Shown: positions 34,313-43,947, numbered from the stretch's first letter. The stretch: 64,000 nucleotides of DNA from Ramlibacter sp. (GCA_019635435.1 JAHBZM010000001.1:2914001-2978000); one strand, 5' to 3'. Notes: generated by a model not told the origin, from the sequence alone. Translations and numbers: made by a program.

Positions 34313-34912
34313 TCAGTCGAGCAGGGAGGCCTCGAGCGCGGACTGCAGCGTCACGGCCACGGCGGCGATCTCCTGGGCCTTGTCCTGCCCGTTGATGATG
34401 CGCCGCGCGCCCAGGTAGTCGCAGGTGGTGGCGTTGATGTAGCCGGCCAGCTTGCGGCCCGTGAACATGCCCGCGCGCATGCCCAGCGACATGATGCGGT
34501 AGGCGTTGAGCGGCTCCAGCACCAGCGCGGGCTGGGTCACAAAGGCCGTGCCCAGGCCCAGCGCGGCGCTCAGGCGGGTGTAATTGGCGCGGCCCGTGAT
34601 CTGCACGTAGCCGCGTCCCTTGAAGCGCAGGCCGTCGCCCGTCTGGGTGTTGCCCAGCCGCACGCTGAGCGCAGTGGGCCGTTCATATTTGGCGAAGTAC
34701 GAGTCGGCGCCGTACTCGGTCACCGGGTGGAAGGTGTTGGCGCATTCATGCTTGACCGTGGCCAGCATGTAGGCCACCCAGCGCAGGTCGGTGATGTCGG
34801 GGTCGAGCTGGACGCTGGCCAGCAGCGCGTCCAGCCCCTGGTACTGCGAGGCCGTGAGCGGCGCGATGGCGGACTCGTAGCGGGCCGCGAAGGCCTGGTG
34901 GTCGAAATACAT
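34313..34912 (-). CDS. GH19 chitinase/lysozyme-like protein
   Basis: 199 aa. VKHECANTFHPVTEYG holds the likely catalytic Glu, and LRFKGRGYVQITGRANY is the GH19 signature. No signal peptide is seen. Lysozyme-like relatives cut peptidoglycan and are phage endolysins or effectors. Last gene of a five-gene minus-strand run with a lipoprotein, pYEATS and three-TM protein. Confidence 0.83.
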   Translation of the reverse strand: MYFDHQAFAARYESAIAPLTASQYQGLDALLASVQLDPDITDLRWVAYMLATVKHECANTFHPVTEYGADSYFAKYERPTALSVRLGNTQTGDGLRFKGRGYVQITGRANYTRLSAALGLGTAFVTQPALVLEPLNAYRIMSLGMRAGMFTGRKLAGYINATTCDYLGARRIINGQDKAQEIAAVAVTLQSALEASLLD

Positions 34913-34928
34913 GGTGCCGGCCTCGTGC

Positions 34929-35222
34929 TCAGGGGGCCGCCATCCGGTACACATCGACCATGGCATTGGAGCCACTGACCAGCATCACGCCCGACCAGAC
35001 CAGGGTGCCGCCCGCCGGTGCCGCCGTGCCACCCGCCTGCAGCTTGAGCGCCGCCGGAATGGCGCCAGCCTCTTCAAAGGTCACCAGGTTGGTGATGGTG
35101 CCATCGACCGCGGTGAGCTGGCTGCGCTGGAACTCGCTGGCCAGCGCCTCCTCGCCGCGCAGGGCGTTCTGGATCTTGGCCAGCGTGTTGCTGCCGCTGA
35201 CGGTCATGTGGTATGTGGACAT
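34929..35222 (-). CDS. Unknown 97-aa protein
   Basis: MSTYHMTVSGSNTLAKIQNALRGEEALASEFQRSQLTAVD ... Gly/Ala/Val-rich with predicted beta strands (GGTLVWSGVMLVSGSNAMVDVYRM). No family recognised. Sits 16 bp after the lipoprotein stop and 16 bp before the GH19 start, so part of the same transcript. Confidence 0.6.
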   Translation of the reverse strand: MSTYHMTVSGSNTLAKIQNALRGEEALASEFQRSQLTAVDGTITNLVTFEEAGAIPAALKLQAGGTAAPAGGTLVWSGVMLVSGSNAMVDVYRMAAP

Positions 35223-35237
35223 GAAAGGCCTCCTGGG

Positions 35238-36134
35238 TCACAGCTTGCTTCTGATTTCCTTGGCCAGATCGGGCCGGGCGCGCAGCACGCGCCTGAAGTT
35301 GTCGCCCAGCGAGGCCCTGGCCTGCTCGACCGTGCCCTGTGGCAGACCCTCCAGCCCCAGCAGCTTGAGCAGCTTCTGGTTCTGCGCGAGGTCGCCGCTC
35401 TTGATGGCGGCAAGAACGGCGTTGGTCACCGCGGCGCGGTCGTCGATCTGGGCATCGGTCAGCGCGGGCGCCTCGCCCAGCGATGTCAGCGCCTGATCGG
35501 CGCGGGCCTCGCGCGCCGAGGCACTCGCATGCACGGCCGCCACGGCCGCGTTGAGCGTGCCGGCGGCGTAGTAGGCATGGGTGTCGGCCACCGCCTGCGT
35601 GAAGCTGTAGTCTTCCAGCGGCTTCTTCACGCCCTCCAGGATCTGCAGCAGCACCTCCTTGCGCTGCGCGTTCATGGTGGCCACCAGGGCCGAGGTGGTC
35701 TTTTCGTAAAAATAGTTCTTGTCCACCACGGCCCGCGAGCCCGAAACGCCCGCCGCCATGGCCGCGAGGTTGGTCTTGGCCCGCGCGCCCAGGGCCGTGG
35801 TGCCCAGCAGGTTCAGGCCCAGCACCAGCATCTCCGAGGCGGTGTCGATCTGCTGCTTGTCGGCGGTCAGGTCGCTGATGAACTGGATGTAGGCCAGATT
35901 GGCCATGGCCACGCGCGCATCGACAAAGGCGTTGCGCCGCGCCATGGTGGGCGTGCCCGCGTAGTAGGACGTGACCGAGGCCGTGGTGCTCAACGAGGCG
36001 CGCAGCGCGGTCATGTCGGCCTCGACGCTGTACGCCGGGTCGGGCGAGCCGCCATGGCGCAGGCTGGAGCAGCCCGTGAGCAGTGCGGCCGCGCCCAGCA
36101 AGGCCCAGACCATCCATCGTTTGACGATTTGCAT
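35238..36134 (-). CDS. Putative lipoprotein
   Basis: 298 aa. Signal peptide with lipobox LLTGC (Cys22) gives an envelope lipoprotein. The mature part is helical and Ala-rich without recognised domain; it may form a bundle (ADMTALRASLSTTASVTSYYAG ... DNFRRVLRARPDLAKEIRSKL). Start ATG 36134. Second-last components of the pYEATS cluster. Confidence 0.75.
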   Translation of the reverse strand: MQIVKRWMVWALLGAAALLTGCSSLRHGGSPDPAYSVEADMTALRASLSTTASVTSYYAGTPTMARRNAFVDARVAMANLAYIQFISDLTADKQQIDTASEMLVLGLNLLGTTALGARAKTNLAAMAAGVSGSRAVVDKNYFYEKTTSALVATMNAQRKEVLLQILEGVKKPLEDYSFTQAVADTHAYYAAGTLNAAVAAVHASASAREARADQALTSLGEAPALTDAQIDDRAAVTNAVLAAIKSGDLAQNQKLLKLLGLEGLPQGTVEQARASLGDNFRRVLRARPDLAKEIRSKL

Positions 36135-36230
36135 CTTCCCTCCCCCTCCCCGCCCCGGCGGGCGCGATGGCCGCAATGTACGGGGGAAGATGGCGCCGCG
36201 CATCCCCTAAATTGGGGAGGCGGCCGGACC

Positions 36231-36632
36231 TCAGGCCGACGACTCGTCGCGCACGAAGACGATGCCGGGCTGCTTGAACTCGCGGTCGTAGCTGAGCAGG
36301 TGGGTCTGCTCGGTCACCTGGCCGGATTTTTCCCGGATGGTGGCGTGAACCTCGAACACCCCCCAGGTCCAGATCATCAGGCTGCAGTTGGGGTTGGCCG
36401 GCGTGCGTGCCACGCGGTGGACCGGCTCGCCAAAACTCGGGTGCAGGCGGTAGGTCACCGATTCAACAAAGGGCACGCGGCCGCCGGCCAGGTAAATCCA
36501 GACCTTGTAGTGGTCGCGCTTGCCGTCGGAGCGGTAGTGCACGGGCCGCTTCGCGCCGGCCGGGTAGACCAGCGCCGGGTCAACGGCCGAGTCAAGGACC
36601 GTGAAGTTGGAGATCGGGGCGGAGCTTTGCAA
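36231..36632 (-). CDS. Prokaryotic YEATS (pYEATS) domain protein
   Basis: 133 aa, whole protein one immunoglobulin-like domain. HYKVWIYLAGGRVPFVESVTYRLHPSF and NCSLMIWTWGVFEVHATIREKSG fit the pYEATS family predicted by the Aravind group to be a ligand sensor in membrane-linked conflict systems. It is followed by a lipoprotein and preceded by a three-TM protein, as in that prediction. Confidence 0.75.
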   Translation of the reverse strand: MQSSAPISNFTVLDSAVDPALVYPAGAKRPVHYRSDGKRDHYKVWIYLAGGRVPFVESVTYRLHPSFGEPVHRVARTPANPNCSLMIWTWGVFEVHATIREKSGQVTEQTHLLSYDREFKQPGIVFVRDESSA

Positions 36633-36675
36633 ACGGGAACCTCAAGTGGCACAGGTCATGGACAGAAGGCCAATG

Positions 36676-37236
36676 TTAACCAGCCGGTGCGGGCGCTGGC
36701 GGCCCGTCGACCAGCGCGCTGGCCTCGTCGGGCGGACGGGCCACCGCGCGGATGCCGTCATCGGGCAGGTCCGGCTCGACCGGCGGCGCGACCACCGCCG
36801 CCGGCGGTGCGACCGGGGGCTGCGCCGCCGAGGCCGCGGCATCGTTGATGGCCTTGGACTCGCCAAAGTAGTAGCCGATGATCGAGCCCACCAGGCCACC
36901 CAGCGTGGCGGCCACGGCCTGCAGCGCTTCCTTGATCTCGTCAATGCTGCCCGAGGCCTGGTACAGCGCGTAGGCCAGCGCCAGGCCGAAGATCAGCACG
37001 ATCAGCAGCGCCAGCAGGTGGCGGAAGTCATTGATGATCTTGGTGAGCGCCTCGGTCACGAGGTAGCGCAGGTTCTGGGTGGGGGCCTGGCGCGGCGCCT
37101 GCAGCGAACTCTTGAAGCGGCCCAGCCCGAAAACCCAGGCCAGCCACTGCACCACCGCCACGCCCGCCGCCAGGTAGGCCAGCAACAGCCAGGCGCCCGT
37201 GGCGTTGGCTTCGAAGACCTGAAAGATCGCCGTCAT
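36676..37236 (-). CDS. Three-TM protein associated with pYEATS (YLATT-like)
   Basis: 186 aa. Helices at about 15-37 (AWLLLAYLAAGVAVVQWLAW), 72-93 (LLALLIVLIFGLALAYALYQ) and a short third (TLGGLVGSIIGYYFGES). The end is Pro-rich and cytoplasmic. Next to a pYEATS gene this fits the YLATT type (YEATS-like-associating three-TM), proposed to form a membrane pore or anchor. Family assignment rests on context and topology. Confidence 0.55.
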   Translation of the reverse strand: MTAIFQVFEANATGAWLLLAYLAAGVAVVQWLAWVFGLGRFKSSLQAPRQAPTQNLRYLVTEALTKIINDFRHLLALLIVLIFGLALAYALYQASGSIDEIKEALQAVAATLGGLVGSIIGYYFGESKAINDAAASAAQPPVAPPAAVVAPPVEPDLPDDGIRAVARPPDEASALVDGPPAPAPAG

Positions 37237-37351
37237 ACCTCATCCTCCTTGAGGCCCTGCTGCATGTCACCGGTGGCGGGCCTGCTGTTTTTGACGCACC
37301 GAGGCCCAGACTGTCTTCGCAGCGCCGGCCGCTGTCAAGCCCGCGCCAGCC

Positions 37352-39583
37352 CTAACGCGATGGCGGCGCCCCGCCGCCCCAGGCCTCGGCCGGCACCGAA
37401 CCGCCAAAACCGCGGGACCAGCCCGCGGGCGGCTCGGGCGCCTTGACCTCGGCCGGCACCAGCGGCGACAGCGGCTCGGTGGATTCGGCCGGCAGCACCA
37501 GCCGGGCCGCGGCGAACGTGGCCTTGGGGTCGAGCACGCGGGCCTTGAACGACGCCTGGAAGAAGTCCCCCACGATGGGCAACGCGCTGCGCGCGCCCTG
37601 CCCCCAGCTGTTGGCCATGGTCAGGCGGCTGTCGTTGAAGCCCACCCACGCGCCCGCCACCAGCTGCGGGTGCATCAGCATGAACCAGCCGTCGGTGTTG
37701 TCCTGCGTGGTGCCGGTCTTGCCGGCCACATCGCCCTGGATGCCAAAGCGCGAGCGGATCGCCGTGCCCGTGCCGCGGTCGATCACGCCGCGCAGGGTGT
37801 CCAGCAGGGTGTCGTCACTGGCTTGCGGCAGCGCGGTTTCGGCCACCGGCGGCGCGAAGGTCTCCAGCACCTTGCCGCTGCGGTTCTCGACCCGCAGCAC
37901 CAGCACCGGCTCGAGGTAGTTGCCGCCATTGGCCAGCGTGCCGTAGGCCGTGACCATCTCCTTGAGCGTGACCGGGCTGGTGCCCAGCGCGAGCGAATAC
38001 ACCTCGTCGAGCTTGCTGCTGCGCACGCCCATGGCACGGGCCAGCGCGGCCACGCGCTGCGGGCCCACGCGCTGCATGAGCTGCGCGGTGATCACGTTCT
38101 TGGAATACGCCAGGCCGTCACGCAGGGTCATGGGCATGTAGCTGGGCTCGCCGCCATCGGTGGGCCGCCAGAACTGGCCGCCGCCGATGTCGATGTCCAC
38201 CGGCTCGTCCATCAGCACCTCCAGCGGGCTGATGCCCTGCTCGAACGCCGCGCCATAGACGAAGGGCTTGAAGGTGGAGCCTGGCTGGCGCCGCGCCTGC
38301 TGCACATGGTCAAACTGGTCGCGCACGAAGTCGCGGCTGCCCACCCAGGCGCGCACCTGGCCGCTGTGCGGGTCCAGCGCCATGAAGCCCGCGGCCAGGC
38401 GGGCCTTGTCCTCGCGCAGGCTTTTCATGAACTGGGCATCGGCGAGCAGCGGCTTGAGGGCCTGGGTGTCGGTCAGCCCCGAGGCCCGCGCCGAACGGTA
38501 AGGCGCCGACTCGCGCACCAGGTCCTGCACCAGCGGCTGGCTGGGCGCAAAGCCGCCGCGCGGGCTCCAGCGCGCGTCGGCCTGCTTTTGCAGCGCGTCC
38601 ATCTGGCGCGCCACGGCCTGGTTGGCCAGCGCCTGCAGGCGCGAGTCGATGGTGGTGCGCACCACCAGCCCGTCGGCGTGGATGTCGTAGCCATTGCGGT
38701 CGGCCCAGTCGATCAGCCAGCGGCGCAGCTGGCGCGCCAGGTGGGGCGCCTCGCCCAGCGGCTCGCCCTGGCGCTCGAAGTCCACCTTGAGCGGGCGCTT
38801 TTGCAGCGCGGGCAGCCGCGCCGCGTCCAGCTTGTCATGCTTGACCATCTGTGCCAGCACCACGTTGCGACGCTGCCGGGCGCGCTCGGGGTTGGTCACG
38901 GGGTTGTAGTAGCTCGTGCCCTTGAGCATGCCCACCAGCGTGGCCGACTCCAGCACATCGAGCTTGCCGGCGGGCTTGTCGAAATAGGTGTGGGCTGCCA
39001 TCTCGATGCCGTAGGCGTTGTACAGAAAGGGCACGGTGTTCAGGTAGGTCTCGAGGATCTCGTCCTTGCTGTACACGGCCTCGATCTTGAGCGCGGTGAT
39101 GGCTTCCTTGATCTTGCGCGTGATGCTCACCGCGCGGCCGATGTCGTCGGGGTACAGGTTGCGCGCGAGCTGCTGGGTGATGGTGGAGCCGCCCTGGCGG
39201 TCACCGGTCAGCGTGAGCAGCACGGCCGCGCCGGTGCGCCGGAAGTCAATGCCATGGTGCTCGTAGAAGCGGTGGTCCTCGGTCGAGATCAGCGCCGCCA
39301 CCACGGCCGGCGAAATATCGGCCAGCTTGACCCATTGCCGGTTGGCGCGGCGGAACTCGGCCAGCACCTTGCCGTCGGTCGACATCAGCACCGCGGGCTG
39401 CTCGGCCTTGGCCTTGCGGATGTCGCCAATGCCGGGCGTGAACAGCAGCAGCACCAGCACATAGACCCCCAGCAGGGCCGGCAGCGCCAGCAGGGCACGC
39501 AGCGGGTGGCGCCGCAGCCACCCCCAGAGCAGCTGCAAACGCGGGAGGAGCCAGGCGGCGGCTCGGTCCAGGAACAATTTCAT
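37352..39583 (-). CDS. Class A penicillin-binding protein (bifunctional)
   Basis: 743-aa peptidoglycan synthase. A single N-terminal membrane helix (about 28-48) is followed by the glycosyltransferase domain with ISTEDHRFYEHHGID and GGSTITQQLARNL, and by a transpeptidase domain with SxxK in GSTFKPF, SxN in YSKNVI and KTGTT. The length and order are those of PBP1-type enzymes. Start ATG 39583. Pro-rich tail. Confidence 0.93.
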   Translation of the reverse strand: MKLFLDRAAAWLLPRLQLLWGWLRRHPLRALLALPALLGVYVLVLLLFTPGIGDIRKAKAEQPAVLMSTDGKVLAEFRRANRQWVKLADISPAVVAALISTEDHRFYEHHGIDFRRTGAAVLLTLTGDRQGGSTITQQLARNLYPDDIGRAVSITRKIKEAITALKIEAVYSKDEILETYLNTVPFLYNAYGIEMAAHTYFDKPAGKLDVLESATLVGMLKGTSYYNPVTNPERARQRRNVVLAQMVKHDKLDAARLPALQKRPLKVDFERQGEPLGEAPHLARQLRRWLIDWADRNGYDIHADGLVVRTTIDSRLQALANQAVARQMDALQKQADARWSPRGGFAPSQPLVQDLVRESAPYRSARASGLTDTQALKPLLADAQFMKSLREDKARLAAGFMALDPHSGQVRAWVGSRDFVRDQFDHVQQARRQPGSTFKPFVYGAAFEQGISPLEVLMDEPVDIDIGGGQFWRPTDGGEPSYMPMTLRDGLAYSKNVITAQLMQRVGPQRVAALARAMGVRSSKLDEVYSLALGTSPVTLKEMVTAYGTLANGGNYLEPVLVLRVENRSGKVLETFAPPVAETALPQASDDTLLDTLRGVIDRGTGTAIRSRFGIQGDVAGKTGTTQDNTDGWFMLMHPQLVAGAWVGFNDSRLTMANSWGQGARSALPIVGDFFQASFKARVLDPKATFAAARLVLPAESTEPLSPLVPAEVKAPEPPAGWSRGFGGSVPAEAWGGGAPPSR

Positions 39584-39670
39584 CCTGCGCAATGTACGCC
39601 AAGACCCGCGCCCCCGGCTGTAGGACACGGGCATTTGCGCGGCCCGGGCCCCATGGTTTATCGTCGCCCG

Positions 39671-40498
39671 ATGCTGACCCGCCCCATCCCCTCCTCCGGC
39701 GCCCCGCTCCCCGTCATTGGCTGTGGTACCTGGCGCGGCTTTGACATTGCGGGCCAGCCCGAGCTGCGGGCCAGCCGCGCCGGCGTGCTGGCGGCGCTGT
39801 TTGACAGCGGCGGCAGCGTGGTGGACAGCTCACCCATGTACGGCTCGTCCGAGCAGGTGGTGGGCGAACTGCTGGCCGCCAGCGGCGATCGCGGCCGCGC
39901 TTTCGTGGCCACCAAGGTCTGGACCACCGGGCAGCGCGCCGGCATCGCGCAGATGGAGCGCTCGCTGGCGCTGCTGGGCACCGACCCGATCGACCTGATG
40001 CAAATCCACAACCTCGTGGACTGGCGCACCCAGCTGCTCACGCTGCGCGGCTGGAAGGCCCAGCGCCGCGTGCGCTACATCGGCATCACGCACTACACCG
40101 ACTCGGCCCACGACGAGCTTGAGGCCGTGCTGCGCGCTGAACCGCTGGACTTTGTGCAGCTCAACTACGCCATGACCAACCGCGCCGCTGCCCGGCGCCT
40201 GCTGCCGCTGGCGGCCGACCGGGGGGTGGCGGTGCTGGTCAACCTGCCGCTGGGCGGCGGCAAGGCCTTGCAACGCCTGCGCGCGCAGCCGCTGCCCGGC
40301 TGGGCCGGCGAGATCGGCTGCACCAGCTGGAACCAGCTGATGCTCAAATTTGTGCTGTCGCACCCGGCGGTGACCTGCGCCATTCCCGGCACCTCCAGCG
40401 CCAGCCACATGCAGGACAACGCGCAGGCTGGCATGGGCACGCTGCCCGAGCCCGCTTTCTGGACCGCCGCTCGGCTGCGCGACTGCGGCGTGGACTGA
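39671..40498 (+). CDS. Aldo/keto reductase
   Basis: 275 aa. VIGCGTWRGFD start, then VVDSSPMYGSSE (Asp, Tyr), FVATKVW (Lys), LMQIHNLVDW (His) make the AKR tetrad. Shorter than the reductase at 19814 and distantly related. Start ATG 39671, divergent from the penicillin-binding protein. Confidence 0.88.
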   Translation: MLTRPIPSSGAPLPVIGCGTWRGFDIAGQPELRASRAGVLAALFDSGGSVVDSSPMYGSSEQVVGELLAASGDRGRAFVATKVWTTGQRAGIAQMERSLALLGTDPIDLMQIHNLVDWRTQLLTLRGWKAQRRVRYIGITHYTDSAHDELEAVLRAEPLDFVQLNYAMTNRAAARRLLPLAADRGVAVLVNLPLGGGKALQRLRAQPLPGWAGEIGCTSWNQLMLKFVLSHPAVTCAIPGTSSASHMQDNAQAGMGTLPEPAFWTAARLRDCGVD

Positions 40499-40542
40499 GC
40501 GCGGCAACAGGTGAGTGAACCCAACCAAAGGACAATGAGGCC

Positions 40543-41028
40543 ATGACAATCCGTGCCCTTTCTGCTCTTCGCGCTTTCTTCGCCTGTGTGACCCTGGCCG
40601 CGGGCCTGGCGGCCCAGGCCGCCGAGCCCGTCAGCACCAGCTTCTTCGGCCACACCGCCATTGGCGGGAAGGATGCCGTCTCGTACCACACGCCCGAGGT
40701 CCGGCAGGCCCACCGCGTGGCCGAAGGCAGCGCGCAGTTCACGGTGAAATACCTGGGCGCCGACTGGCACTTTGCGTCCCGGGCCAGTGCCGACAGGTTT
40801 GCGGCCAACCCGGCGGCCTATGCACCCCGGTACAACGGCTTTTGCGCCAACGCGCTGGCCTCGGGCGAAGGCCTGGTCCGCACCGACGGCAGCATCTGGG
40901 AGTTTTTTGGCAACAAGCTCTACCTGTTCTACGGCGAAAACGGCCGCAAGCGCTGGCTCACGGGCGACTGGAAAACCTTCCAGCAGCAGGCCGACGCGGC
41001 CTGGCAGGCCGAGCTGCGCAAGCCGTAG
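40543..41028 (+). CDS. YHS-domain periplasmic protein
   Basis: 161 aa. Signal peptide 1-27 (AAGLAAQAAE). GGKDAVSYHTPEVRQAH, then YLGADWHFASRASADRFAANPAAYAPRYNGFCA has the YHS metal-binding pattern with His and Cys (FCA). Probably binds copper or iron. 44 bp downstream of the reductase. Confidence 0.83.
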   Translation: MTIRALSALRAFFACVTLAAGLAAQAAEPVSTSFFGHTAIGGKDAVSYHTPEVRQAHRVAEGSAQFTVKYLGADWHFASRASADRFAANPAAYAPRYNGFCANALASGEGLVRTDGSIWEFFGNKLYLFYGENGRKRWLTGDWKTFQQQADAAWQAELRKP

Positions 41029-41040
41029 GCGGCGCGGCGA

Positions 41041-42207
41041 CTATTCGGCGAGCGCCCGCATCTCGCGGATCAGGTCGGCCTTGCCCTCAAAGCCGATGCC
41101 GGGCAGTTCGGGCAACACCACGTAACTGTTGTCCACTTTCACGCCATCCGGAAAGCCGCCATAGGGCTGGAACAGGTCGGGGTAGGACTCGTTGCCACCC
41201 AGGCCCAGACCGGCCGCGATGTTCAGCGACATCTGGTGCCCGCCGTGCGGGATGCAGCGGCTGGGCGACCAGCCGTGCTGCTTGAGCATGTCCAGCGTGC
41301 GCAGGTACTCCACCAGGCCATAGCTCAGCGCGCAGTCAAACTGCAGCCAGTCGCGGTCGGGGCGCATGCCGCCGTGGCGGATCAGATTGCGCGCGTCCTG
41401 CATGGAGAAAAGATTCTCCCCCGTGGCCATGGGGTTGGCGTAGTAGTTGCGCAGCGTGGCCTGCAGCTCAAAGTCCAGCGGGTCGCCCGCCTCCTCGTAC
41501 CAGAACAGGTTGTAGCGTGACAGCGCCTTGGCATAGGCGATGGCCGTGTCCAGGTCAAAGCGGCCGTTGGCGTCCACCGCCAGGCGCTGGCCGTCCTGCA
41601 GGATGCTCAGCACCGAGTCGATGCGGCGCAGGTCGTCGTCCAGCGAGGCGCCGCCAATCTTCATCTTCACCACCGAGTAGCCGCGGTCCAGGTAGCTGCG
41701 CATCTCGTCCTTGAGCTGGCTGTCGTCCTTGCCCGGGTAGTAGTAGCCGCCGGCCGCATAGACAAACACCTTGCGGTTGACCTGGCCGTTGCCATGGCGC
41801 TCGGCCAGCAGCTGGAACAGCGGCTTGTCGGCGATCTTGGCCACGGCATCCCACACGGCCATGTCAATCGTGCCGATGGCCACCGAGCGCTCGCCATGGC
41901 CACCGGGCTTTTCATTGGTGAACATCGTGGCCCAGATTTTGTGCGGGTCCAGGTTGGTGCCGGCCTCGTCCATCAGCGATGCGGGCGGGGCTTCCAGGAT
42001 GCGCGGGATGAAGCGCTCGCGCATCAGCATGCCCTGGCCGTAGCGGCCATTGGAGTTGAAGCCATAGCCAATCACGGGCCGGCCGTTGCGCACCTGGTCG
42101 GTCACCACGGCCACCAGGCTCAGCGTCATCTTGCTGAAGTCGATGTAGGCATTGCGGATGGGGGAGCTGATGGCGCAGGTTTTTTCGCGGACTTCAAGAA
42201 TCTTCAT
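41041..42207 (-). CDS. tarD: D(-)-tartrate dehydratase-like enolase-superfamily enzyme
   Basis: 388 aa. SSPIRNAYIDFSKMT, GYGFNSNGRYGQG, NEKPGGHGERSVA and RDWLQFDCALSYG closely follow what I recall of TarD, which dehydrates D-tartrate to oxaloacetate. Catalytic residues: KMKIGG (Lys pair), VDANGRFD (Asp), WYEEAGDP (Glu), ATGENLF (Glu), and IPHGGHQMS (His). Divergent from a LysR gene at 42307, as usual for an inducible catabolic enzyme. Confidence 0.85.
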   Translation of the reverse strand: MKILEVREKTCAISSPIRNAYIDFSKMTLSLVAVVTDQVRNGRPVIGYGFNSNGRYGQGMLMRERFIPRILEAPPASLMDEAGTNLDPHKIWATMFTNEKPGGHGERSVAIGTIDMAVWDAVAKIADKPLFQLLAERHGNGQVNRKVFVYAAGGYYYPGKDDSQLKDEMRSYLDRGYSVVKMKIGGASLDDDLRRIDSVLSILQDGQRLAVDANGRFDLDTAIAYAKALSRYNLFWYEEAGDPLDFELQATLRNYYANPMATGENLFSMQDARNLIRHGGMRPDRDWLQFDCALSYGLVEYLRTLDMLKQHGWSPSRCIPHGGHQMSLNIAAGLGLGGNESYPDLFQPYGGFPDGVKVDNSYVVLPELPGIGFEGKADLIREMRALAE

Positions 42208-42306
42208 GGGGGGCTCGGTGGATGGCAGGTGTCGATATCATCGGTTGGGACTGCGCATCTGACCAATGCCCTTTTTTTCGCCTTCCATGCCCTGAAAGCA
42301 CCGGCC

Positions 42307-43233
42307 TTGAATTTCACCTGGCTTCACGACTTCATGGCGCTGGCCGCCAGCGGCAACTTCTCGCGCGCGGCCGACGAGCGCCACATGACGCAGCCGGCCT
42401 TCAGCCGCCGCATCCGCGCGCTGGAGGCCTGGCTGGGCGTGGAACTGTTTGACCGCAGCAGCCAGCCGGCCCGCCTGACCGAGGCGGGCCTGTGGTTTCG
42501 CGCCACGGCCGAAGAACTGCTGGCGCGCGTGGCCCGCATCCCGGACGAGGCCCGCGCCGTGGCCGACCTGGGCTCGGCCACGCTGCGGCTTGCGGCCACG
42601 CATGCGCTGAGCTTCACGTTTTTGCCTGGCTGGTTGCGTGGTCTGGAGGCGCACACGCCGGTCGGGCCGGTGCGGCTGATGTCGGATGTGCTGCAACGCT
42701 GCGAGGCCCTGCTGCTGCAGGGGCAGGTGCAGTTTGCGCTGTGCCATGCGCATGGCGGCGCACCCGGTGCGCTGGACGCGGCGGGCTATCCGCGCCTGAC
42801 CATTGGCGCCGACCGCCTGCTGCCGGTCTCGGCACCCGCAACGGGCAAGGGCCCGCCATCAAGGCAGCTGCAAGCCCTGCACCGCCTGACGGCCGGCCAG
42901 GGCCCCACGCGCGTGCCCCTGCTGGGCTACAGCGCGGAGTCGGGCATTGGCCGCATCGTCCATGCGGTCCATGGCGCGCTGCTGGAGAAACTGGGGGCAC
43001 AGACCGTGTTCACCGCGCACCTGGCCTCGGTGCTCAGGACCATGGCCCTGCAAGGCCGGGGCGTGGCCTGGCTGCCCGCCAGCCTGGTGGAGGAAGACAT
43101 CGACGCGGGGCGGCTGGTAGCGGCGGGTGGCACGCCATGGCAGGTGCCGCTGGACATCTGCGTGTACCGCGACCCGGCGCGCCTGAACAGCGCGGGCGAG
43201 GCCTTCTGGCGGGCCGCGCAGGCTGCCCTTTGA
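42307..43233 (+). CDS. LysR-family regulator, likely of tarD
   Basis: 308 aa. Starts at TTG 42307 (MNFTWLHDFMALAASGNFSRAAD), aligned with the usual LysR N-terminus; no upstream ATG in frame is convincing. Winged helix followed by a substrate-binding domain. Divergent from tarD with 99 bp between, so probably its activator. The HTH reads MTQPAFSRRIRALEAWLG. Confidence 0.85.
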   Translation: MNFTWLHDFMALAASGNFSRAADERHMTQPAFSRRIRALEAWLGVELFDRSSQPARLTEAGLWFRATAEELLARVARIPDEARAVADLGSATLRLAATHALSFTFLPGWLRGLEAHTPVGPVRLMSDVLQRCEALLLQGQVQFALCHAHGGAPGALDAAGYPRLTIGADRLLPVSAPATGKGPPSRQLQALHRLTAGQGPTRVPLLGYSAESGIGRIVHAVHGALLEKLGAQTVFTAHLASVLRTMALQGRGVAWLPASLVEEDIDAGRLVAAGGTPWQVPLDICVYRDPARLNSAGEAFWRAAQAAL

Positions 43234-43291
43234 CCGCCATCTGAACGTCTTGCCGGGAGGCTGATCGGCGCCTGACAGCGCCGCTTGAGGC

Positions 43292-43747
43292 TTATTCGCT
43301 GGCAGCGGGCTCTTCGGCGCTCAGCCGCGCCGCGGCCTCGCGCTTGCCCATGCCACGCAGCGAGGCAATGCTTTCAAGCTGCTTGGCGCGCGGGCGGGCC
43401 TTGCCGCTTTCCCATTTGTAGACCGACAGTTGCGACACGCCAAGGATCTTGGCCAGCGCCGCAGCCGACAAACCCAGCCGCTTGCGCTGGGCGCCAAAGC
43501 CCTTGGCGCTGAAGCGCAGATTGCTGGCGCCGTCGGCCTTGCCGGCGGCTGCGGCCGGGGCCGCCTTGCCTGCGACCTTGCCCACCCGCTTGATCTGCTG
43601 CTCCAGGGCCTGCATGCGGCGCTTGAGGTCGGCGATCTGGGTGCGGTACTGGGAGATGGATTTCTTGAGCGCCTGCGTTTCGCCGCGCAATTCCTTGCGC
43701 GCCACGCGAGACATTTCGCTTTTAAGAACCGTTCCGATGTTGGACAT
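43292..43747 (-). CDS. XRE-type helix-turn-helix protein with coiled coil
   Basis: 151 aa. An N-terminal coiled coil (SISQYRTQIADLKRRMQALEQQI, about 30-60), an Ala/Lys linker, then the HTH (LSAAALAKILGVSQLSVYKWESGKARPRAKQLE) and a short helix. Start ATG 43747. Probably a nucleoid- or stress-related regulator; target unknown. Confidence 0.83.
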   Translation of the reverse strand: MSNIGTVLKSEMSRVARKELRGETQALKKSISQYRTQIADLKRRMQALEQQIKRVGKVAGKAAPAAAAGKADGASNLRFSAKGFGAQRKRLGLSAAALAKILGVSQLSVYKWESGKARPRAKQLESIASLRGMGKREAAARLSAEEPAASE

Positions 43748-43947
43748 GAATGCTTGTTCTGCTTTGGATAACCGCTGCGACTCCGGTTTCTGCGCCGGAT
43801 GTCCTGCTGGTGGTTGGGCTCGCCCTGTGCTGCATCTTAACGGAGGTATGCGGCTATGTGTAAAAGCTGGACATGGCACAAGGATTTGGATACCACCCCG
43901 GCATCACGCTGCGATACAGTCCCGCGAGGAAGAATTTCAGGCAAACC

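Noticed and set aside
37670..39670. Very long open frame on the plus strand upstream of the aldo/keto reductase.
   Set aside because: It is the complement of the penicillin-binding protein, with His/Arg/Gln-rich shadow composition.
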